64,000 nucleotides of DNA from Artocarpus heterophyllus (lineage: Eukaryota > Streptophyta > Magnoliopsida > Rosales > Moraceae). Positions 35,180 to 47,977 of this stretch are shown here, piece by piece. Below the pieces are notes generated by a model, which saw only the letters and a program-made list of their open reading frames with translations, was not told the origin of the DNA and searched no databases. The position numbers were made by a program, and so were the translations under genes. The stretch spans positions 8,343,512-8,407,511 of the forward strand of contig CM046350.1 in NCBI GenBank assembly GCA_025403435.1, written 5' to 3'. Numbering within the stretch: position 1 is the stretch's first letter; the number at the start of each line of letters is the position of its first letter.

Positions 35180-35783
35180 TTAGACTTCGGGTTCTACATG
35201 AGATTTTAAAGATGAGAAATATACAAAAAGGGCTAAAGAGATAGACGAGTAGGTAATGAAAAGGTAATCCAAAGATTTAAACAAAATCTTGTGCGGATAA
35301 GAAAGTAAGATAAGGTGATTGATAGTTTACAGAAAATCTGATTCACTTTTTGAAAAAGATTAGACTCTAATTGTATAACTTTTGACAATTGAGAACAATT
35401 CGACAGAAGACCCTCTTGACACAACTGTAGACTTTTTGACAAATATACACCAAGTCTAGAAATTTAATATAAACGACAAATACTGTAGAACCTTTGAAAT
35501 TTGAGACACAAATCTTGAAATATCTGGATAAGCTTTTCAAAATTCAAACATATTACTGTACCGTATGTGACGTGTCTGATAAGATAATATATTTTATTAT
35601 ATATATATTTAAGAAAATTATAAATTAAATAAGATATTAACACTTACTGTATCAATCTAATAATCACAATTATTTCAAACACAAAAGCAAATATTCTGAG
35701 TAAAAGAAAAACACAAACTGTTGAACATCAGCTAAAACTGCTTCAAATAAGCAAAGACTAAATAACCTTTATAGAGCGATGAC

Positions 35784-36305
35784 TTATTCCCCATCCAGTT
35801 TTCTTATGGCTTGGCAAACAGGATCTAGAAATACCATATTCCTGAGGCGTTGTCTTTCTGTATAAAATTTAGGCCAGAGTTTAAAAATAGCTCCTTGAAC
35901 ATATCCACTAGGGTGACCGTGGAGAGGAGGATGGATGCTATCCAAGTTCTCCTTTGAAAGTCCATCCCTACAAAACCTTATTTTATCCTCTCTATTCGTA
36001 GACATATAACCAGGTGAAGTACATTTACCGTTACAATTTTGTCTTCCACATTTGTTACAAGTGACCACGATGGCACGAGCTCTTCTTTTCATTGCACTAC
36101 GACTGGTACCTGTTCCTGGTAAACCGACATCTTGACTAAAGTCACTCGGACGGATTTTCCCCTCTATCAACATTCTCACATCACAAGGGATGCCAAAACG
36201 CATAAGAATCCACAACCGAGTAATTCTAGCCTTGTATTTCTTTCTGAGAATCTTTTGGGAGAGTGATGGGAAATACTTTCTCAGGTGTTGGTACTTTGAG
36301 TCCAT
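35784..36305 (-). CDS. 173-aa Cys-rich basic protein carried by copy 2
   Basis: A full-length frame that differs from the copy 1 protein only at residue 3 (Ser for Pro). It keeps the SRSAMKRRARA basic stretch and the four clustered cysteines at 83, 86, 91 and 95. The assignment to virus-like nucleic-acid-binding proteins is the same unsearched inference as for copy 1. Confidence 0.6.
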   Translation of the reverse strand: MDSKYQHLRKYFPSLSQKILRKKYKARITRLWILMRFGIPCDVRMLIEGKIRPSDFSQDVGLPGTGTSRSAMKRRARAIVVTCNKCGRQNCNGKCTSPGYMSTNREDKIRFCRDGLSKENLDSIHPPLHGHPSGYVQGAIFKLWPKFYTERQRLRNMVFLDPVCQAIRKLDGE

Positions 36306-37743
36306 GATGAGATGAAAGAAGAGTAAATAGAAAGGAAAAATTAAGATAGTAAATTGCAGAATCCTAGAATTCCTTCTTCTTTTAGAGAAAAAGAAGAATT
36401 TCTAATGAAAAAGAAGAGGATTTGCGATTTAGAGAGAAAATAACAAATTAAGAGAGAAAAAGTGAACTCGGAGAAATAAGCTCCTATGCACAGTAAACGT
36501 ATATGTAAACAATGATTAAACCACTGTATATGACACGTATAGAAACCACGTGGGAGAGACAGTGTGAATCAAACTGATTTAAGATTTAAACTAGGCCCAA
36601 ATGTTCTTAGTTGAAAATGGTCAGGTTGTTTCGGGCCTTAACACATTTAGAACGAGTTAAATAACAAACATAAAATTGAAAACCAATTTGTATAAATCTT
36701 AAACCCAATTCAAAGTCCACTATAGATAAAGTTAACTATAAACAACAAATCTAATTTAACGACAACAAGGATCTTCCTGAATGATCCAGCAACTCAAATA
36801 ATTTTGTTTTAATCAAAACCTTATTGAACAATGCATACACCCACATGTTATTCATAATACTTAACATCTATCAATGGATTCATCATCATTACTACCAAGG
36901 GTTTAGAATGTGACTAACCTTGAAATCAATACGATTTACGTCTTTCAACGTAGACCATATCAACGAACAAAGACACTTGATGTTACTACTTAAGAACATC
37001 TACAATCCCCACAATTCTGCTTATACAATATATAATTTCCTCATATAACAAAACCTTAGGTAACCAAAAGATTCACTGATACACTTAAATACAATGTACG
37101 TAACAAAATATTCCAATTTTGAGATTCATGCATTCTAGACTTTACACAGTCTCAACAGACCAAAAGTCTAACATTTATCTCTCTCAAGATTCAATACCAT
37201 GATTCCCAACTTATATCATATTCCTCAAATAAATAAAACTTTTAAGAAAAGACATTGACACTTATGTGCTCCATCGAATCCACACATAATCATTACTTAG
37301 GTTTGAATCAATTACGAAAAATTTGGCATATCTATGTCAAACTTTAAAATCAATAAATCAAGCCTTATATTTCTTATTGTTTTTCATGAGACAAAAGGCT
37401 TTTAAATCCTCGTATCTATATGAATTTCTCATCGTTTATACGAATTAGATATGCTTATAGATCCAAATATTATACAAATCTCTCATAAGTAATCTACTTA
37501 TAAACTCATTCCATATAATTATCATTCCCTCATAACTATTAATACTTTCCTTCTATATAATTATTGTACTCATATAACTATTAATATTTTCATTCTATGG
37601 CCTTTCCATGTTACATCCTTCTAGACTGTATAAATCAATGTGAAGGTTCATTTTGATGATGACAATGAAAATTCAGCTTCAAAACCATCTCAAAAATATA
37701 TTTTTTTAAAGTGGTGCTACACTCCCTAGGTTAACCGAACCTA

Positions 37744-37756
37744 GGCTCTGATACCA
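37744..37756 (-). other. tRNA-iMet primer-binding site of copy 2
   Basis: TGGTATCAGAGCC on the - strand, 7 nt from the 5' LTR, identical to copies 1 and 3. Confidence 0.92.
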
Positions 37757-37763
37757 AAAATTC

Positions 37764-40162
37764 TGTAACGGCCCTATATGGGGGTTAACAGTTTTTAATG
37801 AGATAAAATAAAAATAAATAATAAAAGTAAAATCTTAAAAATAAAATTTGCCCGGGACTTAAATGAAAACTCTCAACTCAAAAATAAAAATATAAACGAC
37901 AAATAAACCACAGTTTTAATGTAGCACCTTAAATTTAATAATATAAACTGTTGTCATCATCATTTTAACCCTCAACACATTGTAATACAGTCACAGAAAG
38001 TAACAATTAATGCTTACATTATCATGAAGAACATTCTCAACGATTGAAGCAGTCCCAATGTAATATAGCTACATCACTTCCTCAACTATATTTCTCGTAG
38101 CCACCTCACACTTAGTGAGTCCTGAAAAGATATAAACATAAGGGAATGAGCAACACTATGCTCAGTAGAGAAAGCCATTACTCACCTTTAGGTTTTTATC
38201 ATTACCACATTAAAATCTGCATGGTCAGTAAGTCACATCATATTCCAGATTATGAGGTTTATTATGATCACATCTTATGGATACCGTAGTTAATCATTAC
38301 CAAGTGTCATAATTACACATTTATACAAATATTACCAATCATCATTGTTCCTAGGTATCCATGTTAAATTGAGTATCACTCAACTCATCGAAACCCAAAT
38401 GGGCGCACTTGATCACCCTATAAACATTCCAAGGGTGTTCCGGTGAGGGGACATCAAGCCCCGAGTCCTCACCAAATCAATTCCTGTACAGTGTGTTCTG
38501 GGACTTTCAACCCAAGGAAGCGTCATCACCTTCCCCCTATTTTACCTTTTAGGGTATTCATGCCCAAGGACGTAACCGTCGCCCTTTTCATGTCTCACAA
38601 TTTCTCTATATTAAATCATTATTAATAGAGTTAATTTTCCTAACCATGCTTCTCAATTTATAACATATGTCAATTCATTATGTTCCTCGCCGTACAATAC
38701 AAGACGAGTCCATGTCATAGTTTCATATGTGATACTCATATAATATCAGTTCAACATAGATATATATATATTGCGGCAAAACAATCAATTTAATTCTATA
38801 AAAACCTCACAAAAGATGAGTAATAGAATCCCTACCTTTCAAGCTTATCAACAGTCTCTTAATCCTGGAATCAATTAACGTTAGCTCCATACTCCCTTGA
38901 TCTTGAACTCCAAGCAAAACAGATCCAGTTGTATCTCGCTGTATCTACGAAGCATCCTCTGTAGTGCTCCTCGAGCGACTATGAATGGCTAGGAATGCTT
39001 CCTGGAGATCATACATTCTTGAAAACGTCATTCTGGACTCCGATACTGCTGTTTGAATCGCCTCGATTCGCGTGCAGTCGGTACCGGATGATTTTCATCG
39101 GAGTGGAATTTGCTCGAACGGAGGTCACCATTGCATCCAGAGCATCGAAACGAGTCAGGAGGCGGTCTCGGATCTTCGATCGGAGGTCCGGATCACAAAA
39201 TTCCAATTTAGCCTTTGACTGGCCGTTGACCGGCGTTGACCACCGTTGACCGGCGTTGACCGACTTTGACCGTCGTTGACCGGCGTCAATCGGGGTCCGT
39301 TGGCAGCTGGGCTCGGGCCTACCCCCCCTAAATCGACCCTTCTGAGTCCAATGGCGGGGTCAATTTCACCCAATTCTGCCTCTAACATAGCGGGTCGTGA
39401 AGTACAACGTCGGTAGAAATGGATGAGCTCCGATCTTGATTCTCCGACGATGGAAACCTGAAATTGGCTGAGGGCTTTTGCTACCCATCCTCCTATGAGC
39501 ATTTCCCCTCATCCAATTTGAAGAAACGTGGCTGGGAAGAGCCAAAACGGAGACTCCCGCGGCGGTTGACGGCGGCGTTGGCCGTTCTCCGGCGAAACCG
39601 GCTCCTTCCGTGCAATTGATCGAGGGGTTTTACTCCCCTTGATCCTCTGAACTCATTGGGAGGGGTGGTGTCAGTCACCTCCTCCGGCAAGGCGGAGTTC
39701 CACCATGGGGGCGGCGGTGCACGGCGGCAATAGACGGGCGGAGCAATCCGGCGGTTGTTGAGCTGCCACCAAGGGTGGGTTTTGTTCCTCTCATCACGGT
39801 GGTCGTGTAGGAACAAGAATCACGTCGATCGGACGTCGGACGGCGAAGATATCTCGTCGGAAAGAAATGGGTTTTGCCGCCACTTTGGGCGGCGCGTGTG
39901 GTCTCCTCCGGCGGCGTTTTGGGCGGCGCGGCACCTCGTTGGACTCAGCTCGTCGAGAGCTTTCCATTGGTGTGGGAGGTGTCGAAAAATAACGCCGGAA
40001 TCTCAAACGAGATTTGAGGAGAAAGAGAGAAAATTCTAGAGAGAGAAAGAGGAGAGAGAAAGTGTCGAGTTTCTCTCAATTTTCTGATTTTTTTTTTTAT
40101 ATATATATACTAAAAATTAATCTAATTACCTTAATACCCTTAGGGGAATAACGGGTGTCACA
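37764..40162 (-). repeat. Copy 2 LTR (5' LTR in element sense)
   Basis: 2399 bp. The W-box array recurs at 39215-39281. Single-base differences from the other LTR include GCGTGC for GCATGC near 39070 and AATCGACC for AATCTACC near 39333. Confidence 0.95.
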
Positions 40163-42462
40163 AAATATATCGGTGATGATTTTGATGCATTTTTTCAAAA
40201 AGAAGGCATTAAAAGGCAATTTACAGTGGCATACACTTCTTAGCAAAACGGAGTGGCAGAACGGATGAACAGAACCTTGGTAGATAAGATGAAAGATATT
40301 TTGAAGACTGCAAGACTAGCAAAGCCATTTTGAGCAGAAGCAATTAGTAACACCTGTTGTGTAAACAATCGGTCTTCATCAACTGTGATTGATCTAAAGA
40401 TGCCAATGGAGATATGAATTGGTGAGCCATTTGATTACTGTTGTTTGTATATACTTGGGAGTTCGGTGTATGCCATATATAATGACCAAGAAAGATCGAA
40501 GTTGGACCCAAAGTCTAGGCAATGTATTTTCTTAGGATATGATGATGGAGTCAAGGGGTATCATTCATGAGATCTCATTGCCCACAAAGTTGTCATCAGC
40601 GGAGATGTAATATCTACAGAGGATAAACTACAAGAATAAAAGGAAGATGTAACACTTTGAAAGAGAATCTAGAGACTACTGCAGTTTAGGTGGAAGATTA
40701 GATTTCTGTGGAAACAGCACTGGTGCACGTAGTTTAAGATACAAACGAGGCTAAGACTTCTGATGTTCATCGATCATATCGTGTGAGAAGACAACTAGCT
40801 TGGCACTTAGATTATATCACTGAGAGCAATGTTGCATATTGTATGTTAATAGAGGAAAGAGAGTCGTCAACTTTCCATGAGGCTATCAAAATGCTTAATG
40901 CATCCCTGTTGGTAGCAGTAATGTAGGAAAAGTTGGAAGCCTTAAACACTAACAAGACATGGGATCTTATTCTGTTACCACAAGCAAGGAAGGCCATCGG
41001 AAACAAATAAGTCTATAGAATCACATGTGATGGTAATAATCAAGTGAAGTGATATTGTGCAAGATTGGTGGTGAAAGGATATGCTCAGAAAGAATGTATT
41101 GACTTCAATGAAATATTTTCTCCTATAGTTCGATTCATGACAATCAAAGTAGTCTTGGCGATGTGTGCTATGTTTGACCTTCATCTAGAGTAGCTAGATG
41201 TGAAAACTACTTCTTTTCATGGTGATCTTGAAGAAAAGATTTATATGATTCAACCAGAAGGCTTTGCAGAAGAAGGCAAAGAGGACTTGGTTTGCAGGTT
41301 GAACAAACCTCTGTACGGTCTCAAACAGGCGCAAGGTGTTGGTACAAGTGATTTGATTCCTATATTATAAGCCTTGGATACAACGAACTCAATGCAGACC
41401 TTTATGAATATTTCAAGAGGTTTGGTGATGAAGGGTTCATCGTTTTGATGTTGTATGTAGACGACATATTGGAAGTAAGCCCCAGCAAAGGTCGAGTTCA
41501 AGAAATGAAGGCACAGTTGGGTAAGGAATTTGATATGAAGGACTTGGGACAAGCAAACAAGATTCTGGGGATGCAAATTCACAAAGACAAAAATAATAGA
41601 AAGATTTGGCTATCTTAAAAGAATTACATTAGGAAGATCTTACAACGCTTCAACACGCAAGATCGTAAGCCAATTTGTACCATTTTCTTGTTAATTTCAA
41701 GTTATCCTTTGAGATGTGTCCAAGCAATGAAACAGAGAGGAAGGAAATGTTTCAAGTACCATATGTATCAACAGTGGGGAGCCTAATGTTTGTTATGATT
41801 TGTATAAGACCAGACATTGTACAAACAGTAGGAGCAGTTAGTCGATGCATGGTGAATCCTAATAGAGAGTATCAAAATGCTATCAAGAAGATCCTGAGAT
41901 ACATTATAGGAACCTTAGATGCTGTATTATGTTTGGAGGATTGGATTTAATTTCTTGTTAGGGCATATGTGGATTTAGATTTTGCGGATGATCTAGATAA
42001 AAGAAAATCCACTATAGGCTATATGTTTACACTTGTATAAGAAGTTATAAGTTGGGTTTCAAAATTACAAACTGTTGTGACGTTATCTATAATAGAAGCA
42101 GAATATATGGCAGCTATACAGGCTTACAAGGAAGCAATTTAGATTCAAAGGTTATTGGAGGAGTTCGGGCACAGAAAAGAGCAGGTTACTTTGTTTTGTG
42201 ATAGTCAGAGTGTTTTACACATTACAAGGAATCCAGTCTTTCATTCTAGGACGAAGCACATAGATGTTCAGTATCGCTTCATGAGAGAAGTAGTGGAGGA
42301 TGGAACTTATTTATGCATAAAACCCATACCAAGACCAACCTAGCAGATGTTTTTGACCAAGCTGATCAATACTGACAAGGTTACATGGTGTAGATCCTTG
42401 CATGGTAGAAAGGATGGTATGGAGATATCTTTGATCCTCAATCAAATCTCCAAGTAGGAGAA

Positions 42463-42979
42463 TGAAGTGGAGGATTAGGTACTCCTTTGCTGACAAATGA
42501 GGAAATATAATCAACTCCTTTGTTTGCTCCTTTGCTAACATTTGAAGGAAGAAAACCAATAGGAGAAGAAAAAGAAAGAAAGGAAAAGAAGAAGACAAAA
42601 ATAGGAGGAAGAAAAAGAAAAAGAAAAAAGAAAGAAAGAAAGAACGCGTTTTGACGCATAAATGGACAGAAAGCTCGCCTATAAATTGAGCTCTCCTCCT
42701 TCGTTCAGGGTATCCTATCCCATTCTTTGAGTTCCTTCTTCAAGGTCTAAGTATTTTCTTTGAGTGATAATTGTGATGTGTTTCTCCCATTTCTTCGAGA
42801 GAGAGGTTTTTCATTGTTCTCTCTTTGTGATATAGAGAGAAGATTATTTTTTCACATTTTGAAAATGACATCCTTCTAAACTTGCAACGTAGATTAGCCA
42901 AATTTAGGTAAACCAACGCTAAATATTTATGTCCGTTTTATCTTCATTTCATTCATTTCTGGTCTTTGCCTTCCCAACA
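42463..42979 (+). repeat. Right LTR of the copia element
   Basis: 517 bp, preceded by the purine-rich CAAGTAGGAGAA (polypurine tract). It begins TGAAGTGGAGGA and ends CCCAACA. Confidence 0.87.
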
Positions 42980-43446
42980 ATAAGCACTATAATTAAGTGG
43001 TAATTCATCATCCCAAAATTTGAAATATTTTCAAAAGATTCATGTTATAGTTTTCTGTCTTAATGTACACCATTGGGCTAACAACAACATTTCATTATTG
43101 TTTCTGCAATGCCTAATTGGATTAAGGAAAGTGTAAATATAATTAAGAAATTTAGAAGAAAGCACATTAAGTAGTTATTAAGGGACCAGGTAAAGCATGG
43201 GCTCTGATGCTAATGATGACCGCGCTAAGAACTTTTCACAACAGCTGTAAAATGACACTAAAAGCTTTTATCGTTTAAAAAATTTGATAAATCAAGCAAT
43301 ATTGTTAAGTAGGTAGATTTCACATAGATTTTTTACTGATGTAGAATACATTATTCAAAATCTTAGGAAACAAAGATTGACTAATATGTATATTTGATGT
43401 TTAATAGGCGAATAATATATATAGAATTAAGAGATATTTCTCTTGT

Positions 43447-43920
43447 TATACCCTCTATTTTAAGTTAATTCAAAACATATACTTTTAGTTTTTAATCTCA
43501 TCGAATGTATATCTTTAAATTAGATTTAATACATAAATTTATATTTTACTTCAGTCAATACTTTATTTTGATATTTAAAATAGCTAAATTATCCTTAAGT
43601 AAATAGAACAAAATTAAAACTTGCAAAAAAAAAGAAGAAAGAAAACAAAAATAAAAACACACAAAACACCTATTTTTAAGGGGTACTCCATACATTTTTT
43701 AAGTCCAAAACTTTAATATAAAATTTTTTAAAATTTGTAAAGCTATCTTATTTTTCAATTGAGGATATTTTAAATAATTTCCTAGATCAAAATTGAATAT
43801 AGATTGGGAAGAGATATAAATTTGTATATTAAATATAATCTGAAGGTATAAATTCGATGAGATTTAAAATTAAAGGTAAAGTTAATAACCTTAGAATTAA
43901 ACTGTAAACATAAATTAAGA
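43447..43920. repeat. Foldback MITE, copy A
   Basis: The first roughly 150 bases (TATACCCTCTATTTTAAGTT, ...TTTAATCTCATCGAAT...) recur as an imperfect inverted repeat in the last roughly 150. A related element lies at 58977-59431, which supports one mobile family. The boundaries are approximate. Confidence 0.6.
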
Positions 43921-46627
43921 GACTTATTTATTAATTACTATCGACGCCATAATTAAAAATGAACTAAATTTATCGAAAGTTGATATATATCGCGCAAGAG
44001 CTGCGATAGAAGATTTTGTTATCTTCGAATCGTCCCCCCATATTGGCTGAGATAATATTAATTAATATGTTGTAAACTGTGACAAGCGAGACTCTTGTTC
44101 AAGGAGTTTTAAGAATGCTACTCTATTATTTTTTATCTCTTCATTTTCCTTCAGGAAAAAAATTCCAATGTACATATATATATGCATAATTATAGTAATA
44201 ATAACCCTAATATACATATATATATATATAGTACCAATAATATTAATTGAATTACAATCAAACTAGTCAGTTAATCAGCTGCAAGGTGGATAATTTAGTA
44301 AAGTTTGCGCAGAGTTGTTAGATAATAATTTGCTAAAAGTCTCTTTCAATTTCTAGGCTAAATAAGTAGAAGAAATATTAGGATTTACATGATCTTAGCA
44401 AATTTTGTCCACGTTTCTCTAACCGATGTGTTTAATTTAAATAATAATATGAAAAGAGTTTAACAGCTAACTAATGTATTCGAAATACCATTTCATTGCA
44501 TTTAAAAAAACATTATCATTTCTCCCTTCAAAAAAACATTTCATTGACATATTTGTACTATTTTTCAATTTGCTCCAAAATAACAACAAAATCAAGGGAA
44601 TCCCAAGGCCCAATAGTTTTCTCATATATGTTAGTTGGGGCACTAAATAATTAATTTATTCTTCAAGAAAACATTTTTTTTGGTTAGCTCCAATTTTTTA
44701 TCATAAGGAAATTACTAAAATTTTTGGACCTGTTTCTTTCATATCCTTATAGCCATCGGCTTGAAGTTTGACAACGTTGTTGTTGTTTTTTTTTTAATTA
44801 TTTTTTTCCCCCTCGTTTACTTGACTTTCTTTTAGGATCATGAAATGAGGAATCTAAATACGTCTAAAAGATCAGAGCATAGAATCTACAAAAATATGAT
44901 GGAAAAAATCAATACAATAGAAAAGTTATTAGAAAAAGAAGCACTTGGTATATGAAAAAATAAATTAAGCTCGAGTGCATATATATAAAAATACGTATGA
45001 ATGTAATTATTATAAGTTATATGATGTTGATAATAAGACCTTAATTATAACCAATATTATGTAGCTCTTGCTTTAATTTATTACATGTTCTACATATACC
45101 AGCAACAATGAAGATAGTAGTTTGCACATCTTGTTTATTTATTCATATTATCTTTTATCATTAGTTTTGCTGTCTGAATTGCACTCAACAGTCTAATAGT
45201 CAAATATATATGTAATGTGACAATTCTGTATTACATTTTGTACAAATGTATATACCCCTGTATATACGGACTTTTGTTTTTTTTTTTTTTTTTTGCCTTG
45301 CACATTTTGTAGTGATTGTCGGGTTTATAATAATTTGAAACTCAGTAGAACGTCCTTCACCAAAGAGTCATGTCTTTTTACAACACCATGAGATTTCTTC
45401 TCTTACTTTCTCTCGTTATCTTAACTAAAAGCGAACATAATTATGAAAGAAGAGGACCAAACTAAAGAGATGAGGTAAATGAGGAATTTCCTAAATTTTC
45501 TCTATTTGTTTGGGGTGATGCGAAGGGTAAAGATTAGAGAATATTTAGAAACCAAGTTAAAAATTAAAGTTGAAACTTAAACAGTGTAATATGTGAGAGC
45601 TTTATATTATAACATATTTGTGTTTTACACTATTGTATGTGAAAGTTTTATATCCTAACAGTTAAAATTTTCGTTTTAAAGTTTGATTCTTAAAGACCCT
45701 CTATATAATATATACCCTTAAGTTACTTCTTTAGTTTTGAATTCTAATATGCCAAATAAACTGTATACATATCAAAAATTAAAACAGAAGCGTGAAAATT
45801 TTAGTACCTCCAGCCATTGCTTATCCACTACGTAATGGTTGATCTTGGGTTGCTGTTCTCAGACGTTGGGATATCAGTTTTGATGCTTCTTTCACTCAAG
45901 CACTCAAAAATAATGTTGTATATTCTGAATGAGAGAAAGTGATAGGGACCAAAACCTTATGTTTAAAATGAACGTGAAATTTTTCTTGAGTTTTCTCTGC
46001 ATTTCATTTCCTCCCATCAATGAAATATATAACAAGAATAAAAACAGTTACCCGGATTGATTTAATGGGAAATGAATATGAGACCACTAATGCATAATTG
46101 TTACAACAATAAATTGGTTTCAATATTGAAACTGTTGAAATGCAAATGTAACAGTTACATTGAATCCTTTTATGAGAATTCCACACTTTTTTTTTTATAG
46201 TGAGACTTACGCACTTCTTAATTTGATGATAATGTAAAAAAAATGAGTACATGAATCCATAATGTTTTAGAAATAACATAGTCCTTACTCCTTACGTTCC
46301 TTTTAGTAACAGAATTCTAGATTTCCCTAATTAATAACGTCAGGAATAAAAAAGTTGTGAAAATATTACATTACATTATATGTTTATAACATCAGAATTG
46401 AAATATAAGATTTTGTTAGGAATACTTTAAGACTGGCGAAATTACGTACTAATTATTATAATGACTATAACATTTTATGCTACAAAATTACATACTGGTT
46501 ATTATAATGGTTTTAACTCTAAATATTTGTTCCCTAAAAATATAAACATTGTTAACTTTTTTACTGTATTCCAACATGATTTTTTTTTATTTATTTTCTG
46601 TAAACTATATTCCAACATGACTCTATG

Positions 46628-46745
46628 GGCCCGTTTGGTTCGAGTATTTGAATAAAGTATTTGAATGAAGATTTAAATTTTTGTGAGAGAAAATACTGTA
46701 GCAAAATGATTCAAACCGTTATTCGAGTATCGAAACAAACAGACC
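46628..46745. repeat. Short MITE with inverted ends
   Basis: It begins GGGCCCGTTTGGTTCGAGTA and ends with the near reverse complement ATCGAAACAAACAGACCC. At about 118 bp with no coding capacity it is probably a hAT-type MITE; I did not find a convincing target duplication. Confidence 0.6.
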
Positions 46746-47421
46746 CTATATTTCTATTAAGATACTTGAGAAATGTAGTTAGAATCAATAATTTGAACTA
46801 ATTTTATGTTAAAAATACTGTAATATATTAAAGTTTTATACTGTAGTAATTATTTCGTTACAGTATATGAGAGGTTTTCACTAAGCCTATCCAATTTAAA
46901 AATTCTATTGGGCCAAATCTTAGATCTAACATGGGTTCAGTAGGGAGCTTGGGAAAGGGCGCTGGGCTCATGAATCTGGGCTCAAAAATTTGATCAGTGG
47001 GCCTAGTCTACATGACTTTCGTTTCTTCTTCTTAGACTGTAGACACAACGAACTGTACCAAATAGTTGTTCACCTACGAGGTGTTGGAGAAAAAAATGGC
47101 AGACAAATGGAACCACACAGCTCTTCTAGTCGACATGCAGGTTCTTCTTCTTCTCCCTTTCTAGAAACTTCTTGTCTATCACTCTTTTGATTATCCAAGG
47201 ATTGTGTCGGATGAAGTTCAATTCTGGATTCGCAGAAAAATTTCATTCACGAGGATGCTCTAATGCGAGTAAACGGAGGCAAAGCCATAGTTCCCAACGT
47301 AATCAAGGCCGTCCAAGTAGCTAGGCAGCGTGGCATTCTCGTAATTTGGGTATAATTATTCCATTTATAAAAACCAATAATTTATGACTTTATTTTCAGC
47401 CAAAGGGTGTTAGATAATCCA

Positions 47422-47430
<9 letters not shown>

Positions 47431-47477
<47 letters not shown>

Positions 47478-47489
47478 GTGTGTGTGTGC
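47431..47489. repeat. AT/GT compound microsatellite in intron 2 of the isochorismatase-like gene
   Basis: About 22 AT dinucleotides followed by about 7 GT dinucleotides, 15 bp before the exon 3 acceptor. It is likely polymorphic. Confidence 0.9.
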
Positions 47490-47977
47490 ATTGTGTTATT
47501 AAGGGTGTTCGTGAGCATGACCCGCTGGGGAGAGATGTTGAACTATTTAGAAGGCACTTATATGGTGATGGTAAAGTGGGCCCCACAGCTAAGGGAAATG
47601 TGGGTGCAGAACTAGTTGAAGGGCTGGTGATTGAAGAAGGGGCCTATAAATTGGTGAAGACCCGTTTTAGCGCCTTCTTTGCTACTCATCTTCATTCATT
47701 TCTTAAGGGTGCTTGGATTGATAGTTTGGTTATCACTGGTATGTTGGCTTTTTTTTTTCTGTATTATAATGCCAGAAAATAAAATTTTTATTTTCCAGAA
47801 TTCTGTGGTGGGATACAGTTTTTAATCGTCATATATGAATCATATGAGATACATGCTGGTATGAATTCTCTGTTTTTTACATAGTGTTGGATTTTTGTTT
47901 GTTCTGTTTAGCTTTTATTTCTGATTAGATAAAGTTGGCAATTTTTTGGTGGGGGGGGGGGGGAAATGGAGATGGTC

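Larger units (their letters stand above)
31122..40162 (-). mobile_element. LOG-carrying non-autonomous LTR retrotransposon, copy 2 (GC-rich U3 type)
   Basis: 9041 bp with target duplication AAATA (31117-31121 and 40163-40167). The LTRs of 2425 and 2399 bp differ by roughly nine substitutions and one copy of a 28-bp purine-rich repeat near 33395-33450. It has the same primer site, polypurine tract, LOG-like gene and Cys-rich gene as copy 1. About 1.2 kb of U3 (32260-33480) is GC-rich and unrelated to the U3 of copies 1 and 3. Relative to copy 1 it lacks about 35 bp near 36785. It interrupts the copia integrase. Confidence 0.95.
30241..42460 (+). pseudogene. Copia pol remnant (protease, integrase, reverse transcriptase, RNase H), split by copy 2
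   Basis: The protease region has AWIIDSRATWHM near 30325-30355, where the active-site DSG is DSR. GAG-pre-integrase follows (WHRKLGHMSKLGF). The integrase core is cut between TDNG (about 31100) and EYIGDDFDAFF-like sequence at 40160, exactly at the copy 2 insertion, and then continues with QNGVAERMNRTL. The reverse transcriptase has LNKPLYGLKQA near 41305 and YVDD at 41454-41465. RNase H has SIIEAEYMA and FCDSQSV near 42090-42210. Numerous stops show that it was already decaying. Confidence 0.9.
28797..42979 (+). mobile_element. Decayed Ty1/copia retrotransposon interrupted by copy 2
   Basis: LTRs at 28797-29340 and 42463-42979 (TGAAGTGGAGGA...CCCAATA/CCCAACA) differ at many positions and in length. 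The flanks ATAAA and ATAAG could be a mutated target duplication. A tRNA-iMet-like primer site (TGGTACCAGAGTC) follows the left LTR. Domain order is gag with a CCHC knuckle, protease, integrase, reverse transcriptase and RNase H, which is the copia order. Stops and frameshifts occur throughout, so the element is dead. The interior without copy 2 is about 4.1 kb. Confidence 0.93.
42980..47095. other. Intergenic region between the copia element and the isochorismatase-like gene
   Basis: AT-rich, with no gene seen. It contains a foldback element at about 43447-43920, MITE-like segments near 45555-45690, 46628-46745 and 46755-46885, and long T runs such as 45274-45293. The open frames here are short and motif-free. 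Confidence 0.55.
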
